NCBI GenBank assembly: GCA_029975165.1
Contig: JARKPR010000062.1
Location: 1 to 42,016 of the forward strand
Length of the DNA: 42,016 nt
Origin: Selenomonadales bacterium
Lineage (GTDB): Bacteria > Bacillota > Negativicutes > Sporomusales > UBA7701
Reading direction: 5' to 3'
Under the pieces are notes generated by a model. That model searched no databases. It was given only the letters and a program-made list of their open reading frames with translations, and had not been told where the DNA came from. The position numbers were made by a program, and so were the translations under genes. Below, piece by piece: positions 8,734 through 16,599 of this stretch (the first letter of the stretch is position 1; each line of letters opens with the position of its first letter).

Positions 8734-10194
8734 TTGCCGGTGGCGCTGGATTTTGACCTGAGCTCCATCCAGGAGGCCAGGGACCTGGTGCGCAAGGCGA
8801 AGAAGGCCCAGGAGGCTTTCTGCGAATACAGCGAGCAGGCTATAGAAAAAATTGTCGCCGCCATGGCGGCGAAAGCGGCTGCAAACGCCGAAACGCTCGC
8901 CCGGGCGGCGGTCGAGGAAACCAATTACGGCATAGTTGAACACAAGGTCATAAAGAATTTGTTTGCCGCCCGCGATGTTTACGATTTTATCAAGACGGTG
9001 AAGACGACCGGCGTTATCGGCGAGAAGGAGAACGGCAAGGTTGTTGAAGTCGCCGTGCCTATGGGAGTTATTCTGGCCCTGACGCCCACCACCAATCCCA
9101 CGTCGACGGTTATCCACAATGCTTTGATTGCCGTAAAGGCCGGCAATGCGATCATCTTTTCGCCGCACCCCAACGCCGCGAAATGCTCGGCCGCCGCGGC
9201 CCGGCTGCTGCAGGAAGCGGCAGCCGCCGCCGGCGCCCCCGATGGCCTCATCGGCTGCCTGTCGCAGATGACGATGAAGGCAACCGAGGAACTAATGCAT
9301 CACGAGGATGTGGCGGTAATCATCGCCACCGGCGGCTCGGCCATGGTGCGGGCCGCTTACAGCGCCGGCAAGCCGGCCTTCGGCGTCGGACCCGGCAACG
9401 TGCCGGCGTTCATCGAGCGTAGCGCCGATGTCGTCCAGGCCGTGCGGGATATCGTGACAAGCAAGACGTTCGACAATGGCATGATTTGCGCCTCCGAGCA
9501 GGCGATAATCGTCGATCAGCCGGTCGAGGGGGCGGTGATCGCCGAACTGAAAAGGCAGCATTGCTACTTCTTGAATGACGGCGAGACCCTCAAGGTGAGC
9601 GGCGTGGTGATGACCCCGCGGGGCGGCATGAACGCGGCGCTGGTCGGCAAGACGGCCGGGGAGATCGCCGCTAAGGCGGGAATAAGCGTGCCGGCCGGCA
9701 CTAAGCTGCTCATCGCCCCGCTGGCAGGCTACGGTTCCGCCTATCCGCTTTCCCACGAGAAGCTTACGTCGGTTCTCGGCTTCTACACGGTCAGGGATTG
9801 GCATGAGGCCTGCCTGCTCAGCATCGAGCTCTTGAAACTCGGCGGCATCGGCCACAGCTTCGCCATCCATTCGACCGACGAGCGGGTTATCCGGGAGTTT
9901 ATCCGCAAGCCGGTATTCAGGATACTCGTCAACACCCCGTCGGCGCTCGGCGGCATAGGCTATTCCACCGGCCTAACCCCTTCACTCACCCTGGGCTGCG
10001 GCACTTGGGGCGGCAGCAGCATATCCGAGAATCTCGGTCCCCAGCACCTGGTGAACGTCAAACGGCTGGCCTACGGCACCAGGAAGGTCGACCTGGGGCA
10101 ACCCCGGGAGGAGCCGGCTGTTTCCGGCTGCTTCTCGCCCGACGATATCGCGGGCGTCGTGCGCCAGGTCCTCAAGCAAATGCAACTGCAGTAG
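8734..10194 (+). CDS. CoA-acylating acetaldehyde dehydrogenase (BMC type)
   Basis: 486 residues of the PduP/EutE aldehyde dehydrogenase family. It should oxidise acetaldehyde released by the lyase to acetyl-CoA with NAD+ and CoA in the lumen. The catalytic cysteine is C252 in NGMICASEQ, the nucleotide motif is [23 protein letters not shown], and the C-terminus has [12 protein letters not shown]. The N-terminus lacks a clear separate encapsulation helix, although residues 11-50 are strongly helical. The start is TTG 8734 or GTG 8740 after AGGAAGGG. The family's substrates include sulfoacetaldehyde-free C2-C3 aldehydes; acetaldehyde follows from context. Confidence 0.9.
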   Translation: MPVALDFDLSSIQEARDLVRKAKKAQEAFCEYSEQAIEKIVAAMAAKAAANAETLARAAVEETNYGIVEHKVIKNLFAARDVYDFIKTVKTTGVIGEKENGKVVEVAVPMGVILALTPTTNPTSTVIHNALIAVKAGNAIIFSPHPNAAKCSAAAARLLQEAAAAAGAPDGLIGCLSQMTMKATEELMHHEDVAVIIATGGSAMVRAAYSAGKPAFGVGPGNVPAFIERSADVVQAVRDIVTSKTFDNGMICASEQAIIVDQPVEGAVIAELKRQHCYFLNDGETLKVSGVVMTPRGGMNAALVGKTAGEIAAKAGISVPAGTKLLIAPLAGYGSAYPLSHEKLTSVLGFYTVRDWHEACLLSIELLKLGGIGHSFAIHSTDERVIREFIRKPVFRILVNTPSALGGIGYSTGLTPSLTLGCGTWGGSSISENLGPQHLVNVKRLAYGTRKVDLGQPREEPAVSGCFSPDDIAGVVRQVLKQMQLQ

Positions 10195-10217
10195 CTGCGG
10201 CGAAGGTTGGTGAGTCC

Positions 10218-10874
10218 ATGGAGTCAAAACAACTGGTTACGTCAATCACTGAGGCGGTGCTGAAACGTCTGCAGCAAGAAGGGCAGGCGCTTCAGCCGGC
10301 GGCGAAGGCCAATACCGTCCCGGTCGGTATTTCAAACAGGCATGTCCATCTGGGGCGGGCCGATATGCTGGCTCTCTTCGGCACCGATAAATTGACCTGC
10401 TTCAAGGATTTATCCCAGCCCGGCCAGTTCGCCTGCCAGGAGAAGCTTCTTGTTGCCGGGCCGAAAGGGGCGATTGACGGCGTGCGGGTGCTTGGGCCGC
10501 TGCGGGGCAGCACCCAGGTTGAGCTATCTCCTGCTGACTGCGTGCGTCTGGGAATAGAGGCCCCGGTGCGGGACTCCGGCGATGTGGCCGGTTCGGCGCC
10601 CCTGACGCTGGTGGGGCCGACGGGAACGGTGGTTCTCAGCGAGGGGGCCATCATCGCCGCCCGCCATGTTCATATGCACCCGGCCGACGCGGTAAAATTC
10701 GGCTGCCGGGACGGCCAGCGGGTGAGTGTCAAGACCGGCGGGCCCCGCGGGCTGGTTTTCAACGAGGTGCTTGTGCGGGTGAGCGATAAATTCCGCCTGG
10801 AGCTCCATCTCGATATTGACGAAGCGAACGCCGCCGGTTTAAAAAACGGCGATCTCGTCGAATTGGCTGACTAG
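10218..10874 (+). CDS. pduL: Phosphate acyltransferase PduL (BMC lumen)
   Basis: 218 residues from the ATG at 10218, which follows the dehydrogenase stop by 23 bases. It converts acetyl-CoA and phosphate to acetyl-phosphate and frees CoA for the dehydrogenase. The zinc-site motifs are NRHVHLGRADM (about residue 42) and ARHVHMHPADA (about 152). The first 20 residues (ESKQLVTSITEAVLKRLQQEG) form an amphipathic helix followed by a linker, the classic PduL encapsulation peptide. It is the last gene of the compartment operon; no strong terminator follows. Confidence 0.93.
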   Translation: MESKQLVTSITEAVLKRLQQEGQALQPAAKANTVPVGISNRHVHLGRADMLALFGTDKLTCFKDLSQPGQFACQEKLLVAGPKGAIDGVRVLGPLRGSTQVELSPADCVRLGIEAPVRDSGDVAGSAPLTLVGPTGTVVLSEGAIIAARHVHMHPADAVKFGCRDGQRVSVKTGGPRGLVFNEVLVRVSDKFRLELHLDIDEANAAGLKNGDLVELAD

Positions 10875-10894
10875 GATAAGATTTATCTAATAAA

Positions 10895-10995
10895 GGCTGG
10901 ACGCATTGAAATACATGGGGATCTAATCCCACCATGACTGGTGTTACGGACAGTGCTTAGATGGCGGTCGGGTATTTGGTAATGTAAAAGTAGCC
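10895..10995 (+). ncRNA. Candidate structured regulatory RNA, copy 1 (leader of rpiB-like gene)
   Basis: About 100 bases that are roughly three-quarters identical to 22380-22477, the only other copy I found, on the same strand. Shared blocks include GGACGCATTGAAAT, CTAATCCCA, TGGTG and AGTAGCC. A closing stem GGCT (10895-10898)/AGCC (10992-10995), an inner stem ACAT (10913-10916)/ATGT (10982-10985) and a hairpin CACCA-TGAC-TGGTG (10930-10943) can be drawn. It ends about 23 bases before the ATG of the isomerase gene, as a 5' UTR riboswitch would. It matches no riboswitch class whose consensus I can recall. Confidence 0.5.
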
Positions 10996-11018
10996 AAGAA
11001 GCAGGAAGGACAAGGCCT

Positions 11019-11495
11019 ATGAAACTGGCAATAGGATCAGATAAATCGGGATTTTATTTGAAAGAGGCGGTGAAAAGGCACTTAGCGGAAAAGGGCTACC
11101 AAGTGGATGATCACGGGACACAGGATTTTGAAAAAGGAATACCGTTTTTTGAGGTTGCGCCTATCGTTGCAAAGAAGATACAAAAGAAGGAGTATGAGAG
11201 AGCCATTCTCATTTGCGGTACAGGCATGGGTATGGCGATAGTAGCCAACAAATTCAAGGGTGTTTACGCTGCTGTGGCTGAAAGTGTTTATAGCGCCACG
11301 AAATGCCGCGTGATAAACAATGCCAATATCTTGACGATGGGCGGCTGGATTACCGCTGAGAATATGGCCTTGGAAATGGTGGATGCCTTTTTGAGTACCG
11401 GGTTTACTCAGGGACTCGAAGCGTGGCGGCAAAGCTTTTTGAAAAAAGCCGACCAAAAAGTAGCTGAAATCGAAAACGAAATATATGGGGCGTGA
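11019..11495 (+). CDS. RpiB/LacA/LacB-family sugar-phosphate isomerase
   Basis: 158 residues. The N-terminus MKLAIGSDKSGFYLKEAVKRH and the anion-hole segment ILICGTGMGM with C66 match RpiB-type isomerases, where the cysteine is the catalytic base. The later part (NNANILTMGGWIT) is less like canonical RpiB, so the substrate may be something other than ribose 5-phosphate. RpiB relatives work on ribose, allose, galactose and tetrulose phosphates (EryI) and, in the sulfo-transketolase pathway, on 4-deoxy-4-sulfoerythrose. The transaldolase and split transketolase nearby fit a pentose or tetrose role. The ATG follows AGGAAGGA. The gene is less GC-rich than the compartment operon before it. Confidence 0.85.
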   Translation: MKLAIGSDKSGFYLKEAVKRHLAEKGYQVDDHGTQDFEKGIPFFEVAPIVAKKIQKKEYERAILICGTGMGMAIVANKFKGVYAAVAESVYSATKCRVINNANILTMGGWITAENMALEMVDAFLSTGFTQGLEAWRQSFLKKADQKVAEIENEIYGA

Positions 11496-11757
11496 TACAG
11501 CAACAGGATAAACAGGAAACATTTTTGCGTTCCGTATATGGTAGTATTATTATTGTCGGGAGCTCTCTTTTTGAAACAATATGGTACAAGGGTCAATGTG
11601 TAGAGATGGTTAAAGAAATCCGCCAAGTTTGTGATTTATCGATAATAAAATAAGAATTTGGCGTATAAGCCTTTTTCAAAAAAGTGCGTAAATAGTCAAG
11701 AGAATCAGCAGGAAAATCGTAGAATGCGGTGAATGTTGAATGTAAATATTGAATATA

Positions 11758-11780
11758 AAACAATGTTTCTAAATAGGAAC
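11758..11780 (+). promoter_or_regulatory. Operator site 1 upstream of transaldolase
   Basis: The near-palindrome GTTTCTAAATAGGAAC (11765-11780), preceded by AAACAAT, is repeated 70 bases downstream with only three changes in 23 positions. The repeat plus its internal symmetry suggests a transcription factor site. The IclR regulator encoded at 13162-13947 is the nearest candidate protein. Confidence 0.55.
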
Positions 11781-11827
11781 GTTAGCAATTGATTATAAGG
11801 ACTTCTTAATTTTTTGGGCATAATATG

Positions 11828-11850
11828 AAACAATATTTCTATATAGAAAC
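11828..11850 (+). promoter_or_regulatory. Operator site 2 upstream of transaldolase
   Basis: Contains the perfect 14-base palindrome TTTCTATATAGAAA (11836-11849) preceded by AAACAAT, matching site 1. It lies immediately downstream of a possible -10 (11821-11826), where a bound repressor would block initiation. The 70-base centre-to-centre spacing would allow looping between the two sites. Confidence 0.58.
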
Positions 11851-11962
11851 AAAATTCGGATTTTGATCCAAGAATTGGTTTGAGGGGGACGCCAATATCG
11901 CAGGAATGGTTATGAAAAGAATAGTATCCGATTTCCAAAAATGATTAGGAAGGATGAATAAC

Positions 11963-13042
11963 ATGAGTAAAAATCAGCATAAAAGCCTATTGCTTGAGAT
12001 GGCTAACACAACTCCAACAGAATTTTGGAATGATTCATGTTCGATATCCGAACTAAAGTATGCGTTGGAATATGGAGCAGTAGGTGCCACGACAAATCCG
12101 GTCATCGTTAAAAATGTTTTGAAGAAAGAGTTGAACAACTACCGGGGAAGAATCATCGAGCTTATCCAGGCATTGCCGACAGCCACAGAAGACGATATTG
12201 CCTGGGCAATGAATGAAGAGATGGCTGTGGCTGGCGCCAAATTATTAGAACCCATCTATATGGCAACCCAAGGACAAAAAGGCAGGATTTCGATTCAGAC
12301 TAATACCAAATACCACCGAAATTGTGAGTTGATGCTGCAACAGACTATGAAATTTCATAAGCTGGCTCCAAACATGCAAGTTAAAATGCCTGCCACCAAA
12401 GCGGGTATTCGAGCCTTTGAGGAGGCAACATATCAGGGTATTAGCATAAACGCGACCGTTAGCTTTTCTGTTCCTCAAGCCTTGGCGGTTGCAGAAGCGG
12501 TTGAGCGGGGGTTGCAGCGCCGGAGAGCTGAAGGGATTGATTCATCACTGATGCATCCGGTATGCACCGTAATGCTTGGTCGCCTAGACGATTGGATTAA
12601 AATGGTAGTCGAACGTGATGGAACAATCATTGATCCCGAATGCCTGGAATGGGCAGGCATCGCCGTTATGAAGAACGCTTATAAGATCTACCGTGAAAAG
12701 GGATACAGAACTAAACTGTTGATTGCCGCGTGCCGCCACCATCGACACCTGTCTGAATTCATTGGTGGAGATATTGCGATAACTATGCCGTATTCGTGGA
12801 TTAAGCGGTTTAATGATTCCGATTTAACCGTCCAAAGCACCATCGATAGACCTGTCGACGTCAAGATCATCGAGCAATTGTCTCGCCGAATCCCGGATTT
12901 CAATAAGGCGTACCTTCCGGATGGGATGACAATTGAGGAGTTCGACGCGTTTGGTCCTACAAGAAAGACCCTTCAACAATTTTTGGAGGGCTATGACGAG
13001 CTAATTGCCATGATCAGAGAAATCATGATAGCGGTGAAGTAA
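11963..13042 (+). CDS. Transaldolase family protein
   Basis: 359 residues. TIM-barrel class I aldolase of the transaldolase family: GATTNPVIVKN near the N-terminus (usual TTNPSL), the Schiff-base lysine K141 in MQVKMPATKAG, and INATVSFSVPQALAVAEA. It transfers a dihydroxyacetone unit between sugar phosphates, but the protein is long and diverged, so another ketose, including a sulfofructose as in sulfo-transaldolase pathways, is possible. The ATG at 11963 is chosen because AGGAAGG (11947-11953) directly abuts an earlier ATG at 11954 and is nine bases from this one. It is convergent with the IclR gene. Confidence 0.82.
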   Translation: MSKNQHKSLLLEMANTTPTEFWNDSCSISELKYALEYGAVGATTNPVIVKNVLKKELNNYRGRIIELIQALPTATEDDIAWAMNEEMAVAGAKLLEPIYMATQGQKGRISIQTNTKYHRNCELMLQQTMKFHKLAPNMQVKMPATKAGIRAFEEATYQGISINATVSFSVPQALAVAEAVERGLQRRRAEGIDSSLMHPVCTVMLGRLDDWIKMVVERDGTIIDPECLEWAGIAVMKNAYKIYREKGYRTKLLIAACRHHRHLSEFIGGDIAITMPYSWIKRFNDSDLTVQSTIDRPVDVKIIEQLSRRIPDFNKAYLPDGMTIEEFDAFGPTRKTLQQFLEGYDELIAMIREIMIAVK

Positions 13043-13161
13043 ATTCAACATTATCAAAATGTGGATGTAACTTCCCGGTGCCGGATTGTGCCGCCCCGTC
13101 CTTGTGATTGGCGTATGCATGGCGATAACCTTGCAAAGGATGAGTAGCTGGCAGGAAGGTA

Positions 13162-13947
13162 CTATCCTAACTTCCTTGATATACGGGAACATGCGGCCAT
13201 TAATTTCGGGGCTAACCGCTCGGCAGCTTCCGACGTGAAACGGAAACTAGGTCCCGATACGCTTATGGCCGCTATAGGCTTCCCGCTTTGGAGAATGGGA
13301 GCGGCAACGCATATGATGCCTACCCGGTTTTCTTCGCGATCCAGCGCATAACCGCGACGGCGAATTTCGTCAAGGTGGAACATTAACTGCTGATTATCGA
13401 CTATCGTGGTGGGTGTCATAGGGGTTAGATAAGTACTCCTCAAGTACTCCTGAAGAAATTCAGCATCGCTAAATGCCAACATCACTTTCCCAGAAGCGGT
13501 GGAGTAAAGCCCCAACCTTTTGCCGATTCGGGAAAGCAACCCGATTGATTCCGTAGTGTCTATTTTATCGATATAGACCCCTTCGTCGCCGTCGAGGGAA
13601 ATAAGGTGCACTGTTTCCCGACTGTCGGTCGCCAGGGATATCATCTCAGGGTTGGCTATGTCCCTCAGTTCCAGCGAATCGATGATGGCATTGGAAAGCT
13701 GTAGCACTTTAAGTCCCAAACGATATTGACGCGTCTTTTCATCCTTGAGCACATAATCCTTTGTATGAAGGGCTGCCACAATCCGATAGACGGTGCTTTT
13801 GTTTAATCCTGTCTCACGGCTGATGTCGGTGATTCCCATGCCTTTAGCATTCATGGCCAGAAGCTCCATTACAAGCAGTGTCTTGACCGACATCGGATCA
13901 TTATGCTTTTCTTCATACTCTTTAGTTGGATATTGATTTTTAGACAT
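13162..13947 (-). CDS. IclR-family transcriptional regulator
   Basis: 261 residues. An N-terminal winged helix-turn-helix (about 18-80: VKTLLVMELLAMNAKGMG, ITDISRETGLNKSTVYRIV) is followed by the IclR effector domain (about 90-260) with LYSTASGKVMLAF, LDREENRVGIICVAAPI and GPSFRFTSEAAERL. It is divergent from the LarA gene of operon A, 154 bases away, and convergent with the transaldolase. It is the probable regulator of one or both. IclR proteins usually sense small organic acids such as aldonates or their keto products, which suits the enzymes of operon A. Confidence 0.92.
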   Translation of the reverse strand: MSKNQYPTKEYEEKHNDPMSVKTLLVMELLAMNAKGMGITDISRETGLNKSTVYRIVAALHTKDYVLKDEKTRQYRLGLKVLQLSNAIIDSLELRDIANPEMISLATDSRETVHLISLDGDEGVYIDKIDTTESIGLLSRIGKRLGLYSTASGKVMLAFSDAEFLQEYLRSTYLTPMTPTTIVDNQQLMFHLDEIRRRGYALDREENRVGIICVAAPILQSGKPIAAISVSGPSFRFTSEAAERLAPKLMAACSRISRKLG

Positions 13948-13968
13948 AAAAGGCCTCCATACAAAAAG

Positions 13969-13986
13969 GAATATCGAATACTATTC
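13969..13986. promoter_or_regulatory. Possible regulator site between iclR and operon A
   Basis: The inverted repeat GAATA (13969-13973)/TATTC (13982-13986) with an eight-base spacer lies in the 154-base divergent gap, about 20 bases upstream of the IclR start codon. It is placed where an autoregulating IclR protein would bind. It does not resemble the operator pair at 11758-11850, so the evidence is thin. Confidence 0.3.
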
Positions 13987-14101
13987 TCGCAAATTATCAC
14001 CGTTCCTTCCGGCGTCTGTGGCAATCTATCCCAAGATATTAATTCCATAACAAGAAAAGGACACGCCCATCGTTTGGGTTGTCAGACGAGGGAGGAAGTT
14101 C

Positions 14102-15391
14102 ATGGCAAAGATATTGTTTGCTAACAAAAAATTTGGGGAATTGGTCCTTCCTGACCGGTTGAGCGTCAGGGAGTATTTCCCCGGGAGAGTTGGCAACACC
14201 GCAGTAGCCGATGTAGATGACCTGACGCGGGACGCCCTAGCAAGGCCGATTGCCTGTCAGCCGTTAAAGGCGATGCTTAAACCGAGTGACCGGGTATTGG
14301 TGCTTATCGACGACAATAGTCGGACGACACCGGTAGACGTTATGCTACCCAGCATTCTAGAACAGATAGCCACAGCCGGTGTGCCTGACGCTCAGGTAAA
14401 CATCCTTGTAGCTCTAGGCACGCACCGGCCGCTGGACGACCGCGAGCTGCGACGTCGGGTCGGGGACCGGATCTATACGCGATTCCGCGTGCTCAACCAT
14501 GAGTGGTACAATCCGGATAGCCTACATAACTTGGGGAAGACGGACGCCGGTACCGAAATCTGGGTGAATAAGTTGGCCATGAAGGCCGATTTCATAATCG
14601 GCCTTGGGCATATCGTGCCGCATCGGGTCGCTGGCTACAGCGGCGGCGGTAAAATAATCCAGCCGGGAATCAGCGGGCCGGCCACCACTGGGCATACCCA
14701 CTGGCTTAGCGCTTACTACTCGGCCGCGGAAATGCTTGGTCAGCCCGACAATTCGGTGCGCCAGGAAATGGAGGAAGTAGCCAGACGCGTCGGGCTGAGG
14801 TTCATCGTCAACGTCGTGCAGGATAGTAATGGTAAAGCGGTCGGCGTATTTGCCGGAGACCCGGTCAAGGCCCACCGTGAAGGCTGCCGACTCGCGGCTA
14901 AGGTCTATGGAGTGGCTGTCGCCGGACAAGCTGATATTGTTATAAGCGAAGCATTCCCCACCGAGTCGGAGCTATGGCTGGCTACCAAGGCGCTGCAAGC
15001 CGCAGCGGTGGTGGTAAAACCGGGAGGAGTAATTATTCTGGCGGCCGAGTGCGCGGAGGGGATCTCCCCGTCGCACGAACGGATTATTTTGGAACACGGC
15101 TTCCAGCCCCTGGCGGAAGTGGCGACGTTGGTAAGCAGCGGTGTGATTACCGATGTCAATGTAGCCTCCTACCTCGCCCGCGTCGGTAACATACTGCAGT
15201 TGGCCAGGTGCTTCCTGGTCAGCCGGGGCGTTACCCCGATGCAAGGGGCCAAAATGAAGTTTCCGGTAGTTGAGAGCTTGAACGCAGCCGTTGAGCAGGC
15301 ACTACGGTTAGTGAACAGGCAGCCGGAAGTTGCCGTGCTTCATCACGGCAGCGAGATTCTACCAATATTAGATAAAAAGAACGGAGGTTAG
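14102..15391 (+). CDS. LarA-family nickel-pincer hydroxyacid racemase/epimerase (operon A)
   Basis: 429 residues of the DUF2088/LarA superfamily. These enzymes racemise or epimerise 2-hydroxyacids by hydride transfer with the nickel-pincer nucleotide cofactor. Cofactor residues fall at the Lactiplantibacillus LarA numbers as I recall them: H108 (GTHR), H174 (VPHR), K184 (SGGGK, thioamide lysine) and H200 (HTHW, nickel ligand). The enzyme should therefore be active if LarB, LarC and LarE exist elsewhere; they are not in the window. Sugar-acid genes around it suggest an aldonate epimerase rather than lactate racemase. GAGGGAGG precedes the ATG. First gene of operon A. Confidence 0.88.
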   Translation: MAKILFANKKFGELVLPDRLSVREYFPGRVGNTAVADVDDLTRDALARPIACQPLKAMLKPSDRVLVLIDDNSRTTPVDVMLPSILEQIATAGVPDAQVNILVALGTHRPLDDRELRRRVGDRIYTRFRVLNHEWYNPDSLHNLGKTDAGTEIWVNKLAMKADFIIGLGHIVPHRVAGYSGGGKIIQPGISGPATTGHTHWLSAYYSAAEMLGQPDNSVRQEMEEVARRVGLRFIVNVVQDSNGKAVGVFAGDPVKAHREGCRLAAKVYGVAVAGQADIVISEAFPTESELWLATKALQAAAVVVKPGGVIILAAECAEGISPSHERIILEHGFQPLAEVATLVSSGVITDVNVASYLARVGNILQLARCFLVSRGVTPMQGAKMKFPVVESLNAAVEQALRLVNRQPEVAVLHHGSEILPILDKKNGG

Positions 15392-15395
15392 CCAA

Positions 15396-16376
15396 GTGCG
15401 CAAAATCATCTTAACCGTGGTTGCTTTGGTTATCATCACTGGTCTTCTGGTCGGGTGCGGTCAAAGTCCCGTCCCGGCAGCCCAGAGCAAATTCCCGGAA
15501 CGGGAGGTAGTCTTAGTCTGCCCGTGGCCGCCCGGCGGCTCCAGTGACCTGTTGGCGCGGGCCGTCGCCCAGGTAGCCAGCAAAAACCTGAGCAAGCCGA
15601 TGGTTGTCATCAACCGCGACGGCGCCAACGGAATAATCGCCACCACCGAACTGGCCAAGACTAAACCGGATGGCTATACCATCAGCGTGGGCACCAACGG
15701 GCTGTTTACCACCCAGCCGTTTGCCCAAAAGAACCTGGGATACAAGCAGGGCGATTTTGATTTCCTAGTGGGTTTGACCAATGAACCTATCTTGCTGACA
15801 GTCAACGCCGATTCGCCGTATAAAACGCTTGACGAGCTGGTTGCCGCCGCAAAGGAAAAGAACTTGATCATCAAGTTCAGCAACTCTGGCGCGGGGGGAG
15901 TTCCCCAACTGGCGCTGACCTACCTTTTCCAATTGGCCGATGTCAAGTCGCAATCAGTGCCTTTCAAAGGCGGAGCGCCGGCACTGACCGCGCTGCTCGG
16001 CGGGCATGTAGACGCCGCCGCCAGCCATCCGGGAGAAGCCATACCGCACATTAAGGCCGGTAAGCTGCGCGCGCTGGCCATTTCATCGGTGCAGCGTTTC
16101 CCCAGCCTGCCGGACGTTCCGACTATGAAGGAAAAGGGCTACAACATCGACATAGGGGTCAAAAAGTATATTTTCGCTCCCAAGGATCTGCCTGCCGATG
16201 TGCGGAAACAGCTAGTGGACGTGCTGCAGAAGGTTATTGCTGATCCGGAGTTCAAAAAGTCCATGGCTGACATCAACCTGATGGTTGAACCGATGACCAG
16301 CAAGGAAATCACCGACTACTTCGCCCAGCAGTCGCCGATCATGAAAAAACTATTGGAAGAGGTTCCCAAAAAATAA
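15396..16376 (+). CDS. tctC: TctC/Bug-family solute-binding lipoprotein (operon A)
   Basis: 326 residues. A lipoprotein signal (IILTVVALVIITGLLVGC, lipobox LVGC, C21) is followed by a mature TctC fold: FPEREVVLVCPWPPGGSSDLLARA, NRDGANGIIATTELAKTKPDGYT and GGHVDAAASHPGEAIPHIKAGKLRALA. It binds a carboxylate outside the membrane for a tripartite tricarboxylate transporter. The GTG start lies four bases after the LarA stop. No TctA or TctB is encoded in operon A. Its close paralogue at 26183 sits in an operon that has both, so the two binding proteins may share one membrane unit. Confidence 0.92.
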   Translation: MRKIILTVVALVIITGLLVGCGQSPVPAAQSKFPEREVVLVCPWPPGGSSDLLARAVAQVASKNLSKPMVVINRDGANGIIATTELAKTKPDGYTISVGTNGLFTTQPFAQKNLGYKQGDFDFLVGLTNEPILLTVNADSPYKTLDELVAAAKEKNLIIKFSNSGAGGVPQLALTYLFQLADVKSQSVPFKGGAPALTALLGGHVDAAASHPGEAIPHIKAGKLRALAISSVQRFPSLPDVPTMKEKGYNIDIGVKKYIFAPKDLPADVRKQLVDVLQKVIADPEFKKSMADINLMVEPMTSKEITDYFAQQSPIMKKLLEEVPKK

Positions 16377-16599
16377 GGCGATGAGCGGGAGAAAGGCTCT
16401 TATGCCTTTCTCCCTCAGTCGGTCTACTGCTTGTCCTCGGTGCCTGCAGGACAACATGGTTACCATGGCAGTAGAGGCCATTGGCCTATTTACATCCAGC
16501 CTTTCAAGAAAAAATCGATTAAAGCTCAGCGGTGTCGATTTTCTGGTTCCAGGTAGCCGGCTCTGGGGCGAATGGGGTGGATAAGGAAGGAGTAGTATC
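16377..16599 (+). other. Highly structured intergenic segment in operon A
   Basis: A 223-base gap dense with inverted repeats. A perfect 11-bp hairpin (16387-16397/16404-16414, loop TCTTAT) follows tctC. A complete three-way junction spans 16423-16475: an outer 8-bp stem, one hairpin with 7-bp arms (16431-16437/16448-16454) and one with 5-bp arms (16455-16459/16463-16467), with no unpaired base at the junction. AGGCC/GGCCT (16475-16487) and AAAATCGA/TCGATTTT follow further on. There is no U-tract. It could stabilise the tctC message, be a processing site, or be a structured RNA or palindromic mobile repeat. Confidence 0.6.

Larger units (their letters stand above)
11496..11953. other. AT-rich intergenic region with repeated operator sites
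   Basis: 458 bases with no supportable gene on either strand; the short open frames lack ribosome binding sites and recognisable products. It is conspicuously AT-rich against the surroundings. Its only clear content is a pair of near-identical palindromic sites (11758-11780 and 11828-11850) flanking a possible -10 element (TAATAT at 11821-11826). It probably holds the promoter region of the transaldolase gene. No good -35 box stands at the right distance, which may mean activator dependence. Confidence 0.6.

Noticed and set aside
10895-10995. Cyclic di-GMP (GEMM) riboswitch because of GGACGCA and CTAA
   Set aside because: The required GCAAAGCC-type block and the conserved second hairpin with its receptor do not occur, and spacing of the shared short words is wrong.
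11404-11626. Overlapping minus-strand open frames after the RpiB-like gene
   Set aside because: They run antisense into the isomerase gene, have no ribosome binding sites and give no recognisable protein.
13043-13161. A third copy of the structured noncoding element (GCATGGCGATAACC and GATGAGTAGC)
   Set aside because: Only short words match, in wrong spacing, and no closing stem forms; similarity is at chance level.
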